Positions 36,801 through 48,500 of a stretch of 53,767 bases of DNA are shown here, one piece after another. The notes under the pieces were generated by a model. It searched no databases. It was given only the letters and a program-made list of their open reading frames with translations, and was not told the origin of the DNA. The translations under genes and the position numbers were made by a program. Source of the stretch: Geosiphon pyriformis. Lineage: Eukaryota; Glomeromycota; Glomeromycetes; Archaeosporales; Geosiphonaceae. Each line of letters starts with the position of its first letter. Within the stretch, counting starts at the first letter, position 1. The DNA lies in assembly GCA_016748015.1 (NCBI GenBank), contig JAAOMT010000341.1, positions 1 through 53,767 on the forward strand, read 5' to 3'.

Positions 36801-38138
36801 TTTCTCTTCTATGCGCAACAATTTGCAGCCAAATCTCCCATCAAAAGATCTTGAGAAATGAGTATGATGAAACTTTTCAATGGCTTCAAAAGTTTTCAGA
36901 CGATTTATTTCTTTTTATGAGTAATCAATTCAATGATCCAAATGCCGAATTTTTTCTTGAGCTAAATGATTTTAACATAATTGAGGTAGGCTATTAAACT
37001 GAATGAATTGTTTTTAACCCTTGTATAATATTAATTAATCAAATTATCTTACCAGAAATTTTATCGATGGGAAATCTATTCTACTTTGCAAAAGAATAAT
37101 GCTCAATGGCTTGAGGAACAGAAGGGAAAGTTAGAAAAATACAAAAATGAACTTGAAACAACTTTTAGAGAACTGGTGGCAAATAACTTTTCTTTTCAAT
37201 CTCTCTCTAAAAACTTCTCAAAACACATTATCAATCGATTCGAGAAAACGCTTATTACCCTCGAAAAGAGCGCTCAAAATGATGTTGAGGAATATATCAA
37301 AGGCTGGGTTACTAAATATGGAGCCACCAACGAAGCGCACGAACGCAGTCTTGGCAAGTGTGATCTAAAAGCAGCACGCTGGTATATAAATGATCTGAAA
37401 GGATATATAAGGCATGTTTTCGATGAAGAGACCAAAAAGCTTCTTGAAGATATTAAAGAGAAAAAAGTTAAAAACATCATGGAAAAGATTGAAGAAACCC
37501 AATCTTCTCTTATGTCCCTTATTGATAAAGATTGGAGTCGAAGCTTTTCAGAAACTCTTGAAGATATTATTTCCAAACACGCGTGTTCCTCTCAATCAAA
37601 GAACGTCCATCAGTATGTAGAAAACTTCCCCTTCGCTTGTTATTGTCGGGTAGATAGATCATCACGAATCTGGGATGCACTCAAGCGAGATCTAGCCAAT
37701 GAATTTAAGGAATTAGAAGGAAATTGGGAAAGAGGAACAAATTCTCGCCTTCAAGCTCTCATTACAAGTACAATTAACATAAACTGGAGTAAAATAGTAG
37801 GCTGTACAGCACTTTGTCCTACTTGCAAAGCAAAATGTGAACTTCCTGAAGGTGATCATACTCATGAAACCTCAACACACATCTTGGCTGCTTTCGGTGG
37901 ATTTCATGACGTGGATACTCTTAAGGCGACTTTAATTAATTATTCTGACTTAGTTGCGAGTGATAAAATAAACTGGCTGGGTCTTATTGGAGCATCATTT
38001 CTTTCAATCAATATATATATGCAAATCAATATATATATGCAAATCAATAGATATATGCAAATCAATCAGCCTAAATGGAAACCGCTATCATTTGGTCAAG
38101 TTCAAGAAGAAAAAGCAAGAAATATGAAACATATTTAG
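33840..38138 (+). CDS. very large GTPase (VLIG/GVIN1/URGCP)-like protein, gapped
   Basis: Exons: at least 33840-35572 (opens with a TTG, so the true start is in an upstream exon), 35613 to the gap, 36317-36985, and 37056-38138; junctions are in frame. It matches the animal interferon-inducible very large GTPase family in order: an N-terminal segment ending VSSNIPVPLLLTKE (compare the family's 'QFALPLLLPD' region), a G-domain-like core with GSIDITFHPASENRLRRPIA and FFIILNTSELDF, long charged helices (exon 3-4), and the C-terminal cysteine-histidine motif CPTCKAKCELPEGDHTHE (37815-37868). Where the family P-loop should be (residues about 192-213 of this exon) the sequence is NLTTSQLEIPFAKQLYP, without a G-x4-G-K-S/T, so GTP binding is doubtful. 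Likely cytosolic; role unknown. Gene continuity across the gap is assumed, not seen. An alternative is an independent family sharing the C-terminal motif. Confidence 0.72.
35675..36316. other. assembly gap (642 N)
   Basis: A run of N interrupts the VLIG-like gene between the second exon (reading LFDIVTSHLQNAYKTWV up to the gap) and the next coding block (reading FQEKALLNDAEKNF after it). The family region around the end of the G domain is missing, so gap size and intron content are unknown. Confidence 1.
38007..38060 (+). repeat. in-frame 18-bp tandem repeat, three units
   Basis: Three 18-base units (atcaatatatatatgcaa, repeated with one T-to-G change in the third) encode INIYMQ, INIYMQ, INRYMQ near the C-terminus of the VLIG-like protein. 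They lie just after the metal-binding motif and before the final 25 residues, and keep frame. Confidence 0.92.
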
Positions 38139-40474
38139 TGGCATTTGAGAAAAGAGTTATGTGAAAAATATTATATGATAAACTCAACCCCAAATGATTA
38201 GGAGAGATATTCTCGGTAAATGGAAAGTTATTTCTCAGTGATATTTTTTGAACCATAGCCACAGAATTTGAAATAAAACATTTTGAATATTCTTTTAATG
38301 CTTTAAAATTAGTGAAAATGTGTTAGTTTTACACTTAGATTTTTATATACAATGTGTTATTAGAATTACGAAACTAAATGTCAAAGGTTAGCTTTTTTCA
38401 TAAATTGACAACCGAATTAAATTCAAATAAAATATTTTGTAACAAAAACATGTTAAATATTTTTTGTTTTAGTACTTTAACCCCAAGCAACTAGTAAAAA
38501 AGAGAAAAAATTGGATCATAAGAATAATTCCGACAATTTTTTAAAGATTAAAATACTTTTGAAATAAAATACAAAGAATACAAAAATAATTAACAATGCA
38601 TGGTAAAGACTCACCAAAAAAGTCTATTATTTTTAAATAAATATTGAGCATACCAAAAAGTATTTTTTTTTACTAGCTCTATTGATGTTAAATATAATAT
38701 TATTATAATTATTAGAAATTCGTTTGCTATAAATATTCTCCCAAAGAAATCACAAACTAAGAATTTGATGGTTTATTTAAACTTTATGGTATTTTCAATA
38801 TATAAATTTTTCTGATCTGTGGCTAGATCGAATAAATGAAAGACTTTTATTTGTAAGAATAGCCGGATATTCGAAAAAGGCCAAATATATTAGCAAAAAT
38901 ATATAACAAAAAAAATTTAGCAGAGAATATTTTGAAAAACTTAAAATTATTGCATTTCTTACTTCATCTTCTTATGTTAGAGTCAATAAAAAGTGTTGGG
39001 ATAACAATTTATTTAATTTTGTTACTGCCAAAAAGTTCGTGAGAATTTACAGGAATTTGATTGTATATGAATAATCCTTTAATTAAGAGTTTATAGTTTA
39101 AGAAATTAAAAAAGGACATAAAAGAAAATACAAAATATTATAAAAAAATAAACATTCTAAAAATAATTCATCTAAGTTTATAAAAGTCGTTTTTATTAAA
39201 ATTTATTCTGAAAATTTATTTTCTTGATATTTAAACTTTTAATAAACTATTTTTATTATATTAATATAAAACCATTGTAATTAATATTGCACCTGTCTTT
39301 CGCATGGAAAAAAATTAATATAAATTTTATTAAGCTTATTATTTTTAGAAATTGCTTAAACATTGAAATGATTATATCTTTATTTTTCCCATTATTAATT
39401 ATATATTAACTAATTTTTATCAATCTTGGGCTGCTATTTGCCAAAATTGTTAAAGAATATGGGAAATTAAAGCTTTGCTAATCTTTTTTCAGAAAACAGT
39501 ATCAAAATTTTAATATTAATTAAGATAACTTGATTATGAAAAAAAAAATATATGATCAATATGCTGTTTAGTTTTAGCTTTTTATTCTGTAATTGTATAC
39601 ATGATTTAATTGAAATAAATAGATCCAAATTTCAAGCTTGTTAAAAAATATTATTTTAATTTCAGTCAAATTTATTTTTCAAACTTCTAAACTATTGATT
39701 AATTTTTTTTAAAAAAAGGTACATTTGTTTTTTATATAATTTATAATGGTATTATTTTAAGTTGTGTTACTCATGTTACCAAATAATAAAAGCTGATATA
39801 AATAAGTTGAGAGCAAAAAGTAACAATAAAAAAAATTAGCATTTTAAAATAGTGTTCTAATTTATAAAATCCCAATAATTAAACATGAAATACATTATGA
39901 ATTTTAAAATTTGGTGAAAGCTTTACTTTTCAACATCAATTCCAAAAAGTGTCTCTCTAAATTAAAAGTCTGGAAATATGGTTTTTACAATGAATCAATT
40001 TCGGAAAATATAACATTTTTAGGTAAGTTTTTGCAGTTAGGTATAATCCTCAAGAAATAGACCAAATTTAATAATTTGAAATGTACAATTTTTAGAATTA
40101 TGTGAAATCCTTAACCAAAACGCCAATGAAAGTGAGAGGCAGAAGATCTTACAGATTGACGCAATTTATTTACTTGTATTTGGAGCTAATTCGTGCTCAA
40201 AAATTAGAGCGATTTCTTGAATAATTATTTATTTCGCAATATTATTTTGTTCAAAGCATTAATCGCGTGCTTGATGTTGGATTAGATGTTGCAAATTGGA
40301 CTAAAATCATATTTTCTAAACGGCAATCATTTAGAAAATTTTCCTACCATATTTAATCTCATTTAAATTGGGGAACTTGATCACTAATACATAACCTGCT
40401 TTAAAACATTTATCAAGACTTCATATGACATCCATCATTTTAAACAGTGATTAATTTTTTGTCCCTCATCAACC
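38139..40474. other. AT-rich intergenic region
   Basis: 2.3 kb with no open frame of interest and no recognisable element. The last 200 bases before 40475 are the likely promoter of the P450 gene. Confidence 0.65.
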
Positions 40475-42382
40475 ATGGAATTTCTCATCGTATCTTCATT
40501 CTTCATTATTTTTGTCTCGACCTTATTCTTTCTATTCTCAAACCAGAAACGAAAAACACCAAATGAAGCGATTCCTTTACCTGGTCCTCTGGCCCTTCCA
40601 ATCATTGGTAACATATTACAAGTTAAAAAGACGTTACACGAAACTTTTCTGAGTTGGGGAAACCAATATGGACCTATCTTTCAGGTGAAATTTGGGGCTG
40701 AAACTTTCATAGTGATAAATGACCAGGAAGTAGCACATGATTTATTTGTTAATCGTGGTGTAAATTATTCTAGTAGGCCGGTAAGTCATAGTATTGATAC
40801 TTTAGAGTTTCTTGTCATTGTTTTTTCACAAACATGTTTTTCCTACGTTTCTAGCGGTCACGAATTACAAGCGATCTTTGGTTCAATAATTCAAAAACTG
40901 TTGCATTAGCACCGGTAATTATTATGATTTTTAACACGCTGGGAAATTGTTTGCAAAAAAAATTAAAAAATTTCAATTTCATTTCAAAGTATGGAAATTG
41001 GTGGAAAACTATGCGTACCTTTATCAATACCGGACTTCGACAAAACGTTATCGATAAAGTTTATCAACCAATCCTTACAAATGAGACCAAAAGATTTCTC
41101 ACGACAGTTTACAAAAGCACTGAAGGAGGCCAATCTTTTGATCCTCATCTAAGTATCTACTTATTGTTCACCAACTTCTTCTCCATTATAGTCTATGGGT
41201 ACTATCCAGCTGATGGGGAGCATGATGACCCATTACTTGTGAAATATAAAAAAATTATAGAAAAATCTGAAATGATTTTCACACTCAAAGCCATGCTGAT
41301 GGATTTCTTCCCTTGGATATCTTATGTGCCATCAATGCAAAATTTTCGTCGAGAAATCTTGGAGCTTAAAGCCGAACTAAAGATAATCACAACGAGTCTT
41401 GTTTTAAGGGTTCGTCAAAGTATGAGCGAAAAGGCAACAGACGATAAAGATAGTTGTTTCGTCGCTCAAGTATTGAGAAATGTCACAGTTGACGAATCCA
41501 TTGTTACATCAGCTCATAACCACGAATTCAAAAAAAATGAGAAGGGTTTGTATACAGTAGATCAGGTGGACTTGTTATCATTGTGTAATGTCTATATGTT
41601 TGGAGGAAGTCGAAATACTATTGGAACCCAACGATGGATTTTTGCTTTTTTGGCCAGTTATCCAGAGATACAAGCACATCTACATAAAGAGTTAGATGAA
41701 GTTATTGGCAGAGGAAAATTTTATAATCTGGAACAAGAACCTAAGTTACATTATTTGAAAGCTATTGTTAAAGAAGTTCTTCGCTATAGGTAGGTAATAT
41801 CAAAATTGATACCTCACATTTGTAATGTGTAGAATAATCAGTTTGAATTTCAATTGCAGACCAATCATGCCTCTCAATGTTCCAAGAAAACCAATAGAAG
41901 ATGATGTTTATCGCGGTTATCATATACCGGCAAGGGCTACCATAGTCCTTAACACTTATTCCCTAAATTTTAATCCCAGTATACACAACGATCCTGAGAA
42001 ATTTATGCCTGAAAGGTATTTAGATGAAAACGGCAACTTAAAAGAAAGCAATGAATTTCTAGATCCTTGGGTAAGTAAAGGGATATCAAATTTCAAATTT
42101 TCTTTTTTAAGAAACAATTTCTAATTTAATTTAAAGGGCTTTGGTAGTGGTCGTCGTATTTGTCCGGGGGAAAAATTAGCTCTTCGAGATCTTTATGTCA
42201 TAACAGGTTATACACTCGCCTTATTTACCATCACAGCAGATGATGATCCGAAAACGGGGAAACCTCAAAAGATAGATTTGAATGGTCAAGGAAGTAGTTT
42301 TAGTTTTGCCCCTAAACCTCACAAATTGAAGTTCATTCCGCGAGAAGGGATTAATGTGGCTGCGGCTTTGAAAATTTTATGA
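40475..42382 (+). CDS. cytochrome P450, 5 exons, 540 aa
   Basis: Heme-thiolate monooxygenase, probably anchored in the ER membrane; substrate unknown. Exons 40475-40780, 40855-40914, 40990-41789, 41860-42070 and 42137-42382 join in frame. Features in order: an N-terminal hydrophobic anchor (MEFLIVSSFFIIFVSTLFFL), the proline hinge LPGPLALPIIGN, the C-helix motif YGNWWKTMR, an I-helix GGSRNT, the K-helix ExxR in KEVLRYR, PERY in the meander, and the heme loop FGSGRRICPGEKLA with the proximal Cys. In the I-helix the usual acidic residue before Thr (A/G-G-x-D/E-T) is Asn, and Gly-Gly-Ser precedes it, which could affect proton delivery. Length is typical. It resembles fungal E-class P450s in general; I cannot assign a CYP family. 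The neighbours give no cluster context. Confidence 0.93.
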
Positions 42383-44126
42383 GCTTTTTAGATATACATT
42401 AATGAATTAATTATTTTTAGGCAAAAAAAAAATTCTTTTAAAAAGCTTTATTAATCAAAATATCAGGGAAATGGTACTTTACGAATCAAGTAAAATGCAT
42501 TCAATATATGGTTTATGCAACATGTTATAATTAAAAATAAACTGAATTTATAAAATGTAGTTGTAAATGAATATTAAATCTTTTGCTTTTATTAATTTAT
42601 TAGCAAGCTAAATATTAATTTCAAAAGGAAAATGATACAATGATTTTCTTAAACCTTTAAATATGATTATGGTTTTTTAAATAATAATATAATTTACTTT
42701 TTTGTTTATGAGATTTATAAAATTAATTTAACATTTTTTAATATTTTGAATATAATATTTGAATATAATTTTGTTTTTATTGCATTTTTTTTAAAAAAAT
42801 AAAAAATTCTAAAAAGAGTGTTTTAAGATTAATAATTAATTCATAATAATATTTTTAAAATAAAAATAATAAAAACATTATAAAGCATCAATTATTTTTA
42901 AAGTAAAGACTTTATTTTTTATTATCTTAATGTTTTTTATGTCTTTTGAGTGTGTGAATTAAATAAATTTTGAAAAATGAAGGCAATGGTTTTCGGGAAA
43001 ATATTATTTATTCTGTAATTAAACATTTTTATTTCTAATCGTAGTTGAAAGATTAATGACAAAAATTATTAGCACATGGAGATAAAAGATTTTCAAGTAC
43101 TGTATCTGTAAGGTTGTAATCTAGCTGGAATCTCCAGTGTATTCGTACAATCTTTTGAGTACCAAATAAATAAGATAGCTCAAGAATCGGCAGTTTTAAA
43201 ATGAAATTTTCTTTGTAAATATACATCTCGATATTGTGTGAAATTTTTTTCTTTTGAAAAGCAAATATTATTTTTCACGATATATGTATTAGAAAATTTT
43301 AATCCTGTTAGTTCCTCTCATTTTTCAAAAAAAAAAAAAAAAAAAAAAATTCTATTTATTAGTATCAATTTTTTAAAAAATAAATAACTGATAAATTTCT
43401 AGTCCTTCTATCAAAATTTTATGTTTAATGCTATGTGAACATGAAAAATAAATTAATAGCTAGTTACTTATAATTTAATCAAACAATTGTCTAGTCCTTT
43501 AAAATTTAAGATCATTTGACGGCATTACGCTTTGGTGTCAATCAAAAGTACTGCTGAATTTCGACTTGAAATTTTATTCTCCTTTATTCAAATAGAACTA
43601 TCATATTGGGAGATAATTAGATAGTGAAAAAACGAATCTTGATTAGAAAATTTCAAGTATACATAATAAAAGGTTTTTGTAGGATCTGAACCAGTGATAA
43701 ACATAAGATTGTCGTGAAATTCATACTATCCTGTGGACTATCGAACAGGAGAAACAACAAATAAACTTTTGATTCACACGGTTATTTTGCTCATGCAAAC
43801 TTTCTTTGATTGTTTATGAATTTGAACTAATTTTTACATTGATTAGATATTAAAAAGTTATTTTTAAGATAAATTTTTTCCAAAAAAAATCAATTTTTTG
43901 AGTTGATTTAATTTTTCAAAATATTTTCGGAATTATTTTACATAAATTTGGAAATTATAAATTTTTAAAAGTTAAACATTTTCAATATTAAGCATTAAAA
44001 AATACAAGGAAATAATAAAATATTAGTCATGAATGAGGTTTTAATTAAAAATGTTTTTGTTGAGACTTCACGTGTCTTGAAGTTTAAAAACAGGATAATA
44101 TGTTACCAACTCATTTTAAAGTAAAT
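42383..44126. other. AT-rich intergenic region between convergent genes
   Basis: 1.7 kb between the 3' ends of the P450 (plus) and the receptor-like gene (minus). It is AT-rich with a 23-base A tract near 43328-43350. No gene or clear terminator structure is seen. Confidence 0.65.
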
Positions 44127-45547
44127 TTAAAATTGAATTTCTCGCTGTTTTTTTAAAATAACTGATGGAGGATAAGTGATTTCAGGCAAATTTTCAAACT
44201 CAACTTCTGGTCCTGTTCTTGGTATTTCTGATAAATCAACCTTTGATTCAGACGGGGTTTTTTGAATGTCAGAAGTCAAAGTATAATATGCAAAACTTGC
44301 GTCTGTTGCGATTGAATTAGTGAATGCTGATAATCGATGGGATGCCACTGACTTTGTTCGCTGCACGACAATTTGTGTTCGTTTTTCTTCTTCCGGGAGA
44401 ACAAGTTCAAATTCCAATTTTTTACGATTTTTCTTATTATTTGTGAAGCAAGTTCGTCCACACAGGAATGACCATATATCAGACCATAATTTCTCGTAAT
44501 GTTCATAAGCGAATTTCCCAGTTCCGAAGCAAATCAAAAAAAGTATGATTGAAATCAACATTTTTAATTCGATTTCGTTACGTAAGAGAAAACCACTTTC
44601 ATTTTGAAAAATTCTTGATACGTTGGCATCATCGCTATTATCGTGACGTGGTGTTGAAATGTATTTAATGGATCGATATAGTAAAATTGAACAGGTCGGA
44701 ACGCCAGATACAATCAGTAAACTACACCATAGACCCATTCTGATTATTACGTTTTTTGGTACTACAATTTTTTGGTTTGGATGGGACAGTGGTGGGGGGC
44801 CACCTCTTGAAATTCGTCTAGAAGATCGATCTTTTTGTTGAACGGATAGAGTAAGTTGACGTGAATTGAATACTTTTTTCACGACTGGAATTAAAGTTGC
44901 GACTAATTTGAAGAAAGTTTTAGAATCAATTTTAAAATGAGTAATTTTATAAAAATTAAAGACTGAATTCTTAATTTGGTAAACATTTTAATTTATTTAC
45001 CTGAAAGAACAGCAGCTGGATAAATTGGTAGAAACTCGGGCAAACCCAATACAATAAATAAGGCAATTCTATGAGTTCCATGCCTCGAAATAGTACATAA
45101 TCCTGATCCAGGAATAGTCTCAAATAACCGATCCTTTTTTAAAACCAAAAGTCCAATTCCAACGCCAATAGCCAGCCAAGGAATGATGATACACAAGAAA
45201 ATATTTAATATTTTCAATGTCATATTCTTCTTTATTGCTCGTTGGTTTCTTCTTAAGGTAACAAACAACTCAATTGATAACGCCAATGCTATTAAATAAT
45301 TGGCGATAGAATTTGCAGAGAGCAAAACTCCACTAATAACACATGCTATTTTCTCCCATTGGGTTGCAGTTTCAATTAGGAAATCATCATGGAGAAATAT
45401 TCCCGATATGACGAACGAAATACAAATGAGTGAGTTTGTGATGCTGTAGCAAATTAACACAAATCCTTGTCGTTTTACTTGGATATAGATGCTTTGAACG
45501 CAGAATAAGCAGACGATACAACAAAGTATTAGTACCCAAGTTTCCAT
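44127..45547 (-). CDS. seven-transmembrane receptor-like protein, 2 exons, 440 aa
   Basis: Two exons (45547-45001 and 44902-44127) joined at a GT-AG intron restore an uninterrupted fifth membrane span (AAVLSVATLIPVV), giving 440 residues. Seven hydrophobic spans are visible: about residues 3-22, 31-50, 67-97, 111-131, 155-190, 240-262 and 292-315. A short N-terminus, a TM3 followed by a basic loop (TLRRNQRAIKKN) and a long cytosolic C-tail rich in Lys, Glu and Ser are as in G-protein-coupled receptors. The loop GSGLCTI before TM5 and the short spacing recall fungal STE3-type pheromone receptors, but no decisive motif is present. It may be a signalling receptor in the plasma membrane with unknown ligand. 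I am fairly sure of the topology and much less sure of the receptor class. Confidence 0.65.
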
Positions 45548-48500
45548 CTAGTGACGCCTTGTGAAGTGTAGATTAATGATAAAGGAAAAACAGGTAACAG
45601 TCAGTTTATGAGATCTTTGTTTTTTCTTTCTCAAAGTGTTTACTTTGCTTGTTTTTTTTAGCTGTAAAAGAATTGACAAAAAATCAAAAGAATTGATGAT
45701 TATTTAAGTTTTTTATTTGAATGAGAATTTTTGAATGTGTCTGCTTTTAATTTACAGCTTTTTTGAAACTATATCGTAAGATGTTTAATTTTAATATATA
45801 CAAACGTTTTAAATGTTTTATTTTTCGTTTTTCTTAGGCTTTCTCTGTTTCCTTTAGAGTTTTTCTATAGCCTAAAAGTTGATTGAGCAAAACAACTAAA
45901 CACAGAAATCCGGATCGATAATCTATCCCCAAAAAAGTTTTTCACTAACTTGAAAATGATAATATTCTTCCCGAAAGTATTGTCAAGTGGTACAAACTGA
46001 TTTATACATCTACCCGTTAAATGAAGTGGATAAGCAATGCTCATAAACAATTTTGATAAGGATTTGATAAGTTTAACTAAAAATCTTCTATTTTTATTTC
46101 TGAAAGACAATGTGTGAAGTTCGAATAATGTTATTGCATATTTTAAACTGATCCAAATATTTATTTTCTTAACCTAGTGAAAACTGAAACATGTTTCATC
46201 ATTCTCTCGAATAGTATGGAATCTTTTGTTTCAGTAAATCAGGAACTGGCAGCTATTAGAAATTTAGTACATATTCTTCACCTATAGGGAATTTCTTAAG
46301 AATTGTAGCTTTTAGTTTGACAAATATTCAATGGTATATCTGGTAGTTAATCGCGTGATTCTCGAAAAACTTCGTGTCTGTCTATTTAAGAAGTCAAAGA
46401 CTATACCTTATACTATCTTGCTTGCTGCCAAATAAATAAATAAAGGTTCGTTAATAGAGAGAGAGGCTCGCGAATTAACGTTTGGGTTTAGCCCAATCCA
46501 GCTGGGGATAACGCATAAATATTAAATTGTGTACATGTATTAATTTCCTTTAATATTGAATAATTCTTTAAAGCATGAGATCTATATTAATGCTAAAGTT
46601 TCTCTTTATTTTAATCTATACTAAATATAGTATGCATGTTCCCAGCGTTGTTGTAATTTGATTGCATAATGATATTTGTTTTAATTTACTACTTCCTCTT
46701 TTCTTGATGAATGACAAAGATCAATGATAAGTTTTAATTGATATATTAAAGAATATTCTTGATTTATGAGTGTTCTCTTTAATTTTGACTTATTTATATT
46801 GGAAAATATCAAAATTGAAAAAGAAAACTTGGTATTTGGTAGGCTTTGATTTAAAATTTTACTTTCATCATTTTTTATTTTCTCGAAACTTAAACAATTT
46901 CCCAAGCTAGATCCTCGTTAAATGAAAACGATTTTTGACTTTGCACAAAGTTTCAAAATAAAAGCTTTTCAAAATGATATTTTATCATTTTAAAAATTTT
47001 ATCTAAAACCGTTATTTTTGAACATAAAAGAAAATTTATTTAAGATAATACATGAACTCTTAATATTAATAAATTCTATATTCTGAATTCAATTTTACTA
47101 TTTTGCAATCTTGAATCATTGATAATGTCAATTTAAGCAGTATTATAAACACTTTGGATCGCACAATTATTTAAAATACATACTCTTGCTCTTCATTTCC
47201 TTAATTATTCGTTTTCTAAAAACCATTATCATTGTGATTTGAATTCGATCAAAACTTTATACATAAATGGAACTTGAAAGGAATTGATTTCCATTCAGAT
47301 AGTGGCGAAAAACAATTTTATTTTCATACAAACAAATAAAAAAAGATTTGAAATCAAGCTAATTATTTCCTTTATTAGTGCTGATATTTAGAAAATGTTT
47401 GTTCATTTTAGTAATTCATATTAAGATTGATAAAATTTATAAACACCTTTATGAATTCTGAATTCTGCCACTGAGAAAAATTTTTCTTTTTATGATAAGC
47501 TGATTCGATCTGATAATTTTCGGGTGCTTAAGGATCCTTTAATAAAACACTAATTGGTTCCAATGAATATTGAAGAAATAGCTTGTAAGCTTAATTTTTC
47601 TTCACATGAATACTTGAATTTTTATGAATAAAACTCCAAGCTCTTTTGATATCATTTTAAAGCATAAAATCAAAACAAAAAAGATCCAAGTTGTTTTTTT
47701 TTAAAAAATATCGGGATTCGCAATGATTAATATTAATGTCTTGAATAAAAAATTGATTCTTTTTGGAAAATTCCCGTTGAAAAAATTTTGGCTATTAGTT
47801 CTTTGCCTGCAAGATAGGCTAGACAATTTAGCTAAAATTTCCCAAGCCTAAACTAAAGAGGCTAAATTATGCAATTTTGAAAAAATTGAGGTTTCAAAGG
47901 AATAGAAATTTCGTTTTTAATAAAAAATTGGAAAGCAAAAATTTATACTAAACCTTTAGATAATAAGGCAAATTTCAATGGCCTGTATGATTCTGGAACT
48001 GTGGAATCTCTCCGCCAATTTACTTTATTCCATTTACTAAATCTTGAGCTAATATTACGCATTCGAAAAAATTAATTTTTTAATAAGACCGTGTATAGTG
48101 GTTATAGCTTCACTAATTTATGATAAAAAGCAAAGAAAGATCATAACACTAACCCTGCAAAACTCTACTTTTCTTTGCTTAGAAATAATTGTAAATGCTG
48201 TTGGATAATAATTTCCAGAGATATAAAAATTAAAATTCTGATTTTGTTCTCAAGAGTCTAAAAACTTACCGTTTACGCGATACTTGTTCTATGTTACCTA
48301 AAGTTAATATCAGGTACCCTTGAATATTGGCTATTAGTGTGATTGAATAAATTTCTTACTAAAATTAATAGTAAATAGTTTATTAATTTTGTTTTAAAAT
48401 ATAATTTTTATGTCTTGAATATTAATATTTTGCTAGCTAATAATAATCTGGAAACAATCTAAATTATTCATTTAAAAAATATTTTAAAGACAATTTTTAA

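Noticed and set aside
46681-46905. Minus-strand frame beginning GNCLSFEKIKNDESK, resembling a G-protein alpha subunit N-terminus upstream of a receptor gene
   Set aside because: The first codon is TTG, not ATG, and no downstream exon with the P-loop or other G-alpha motifs could be found on that strand. The resemblance covers about six residues only.
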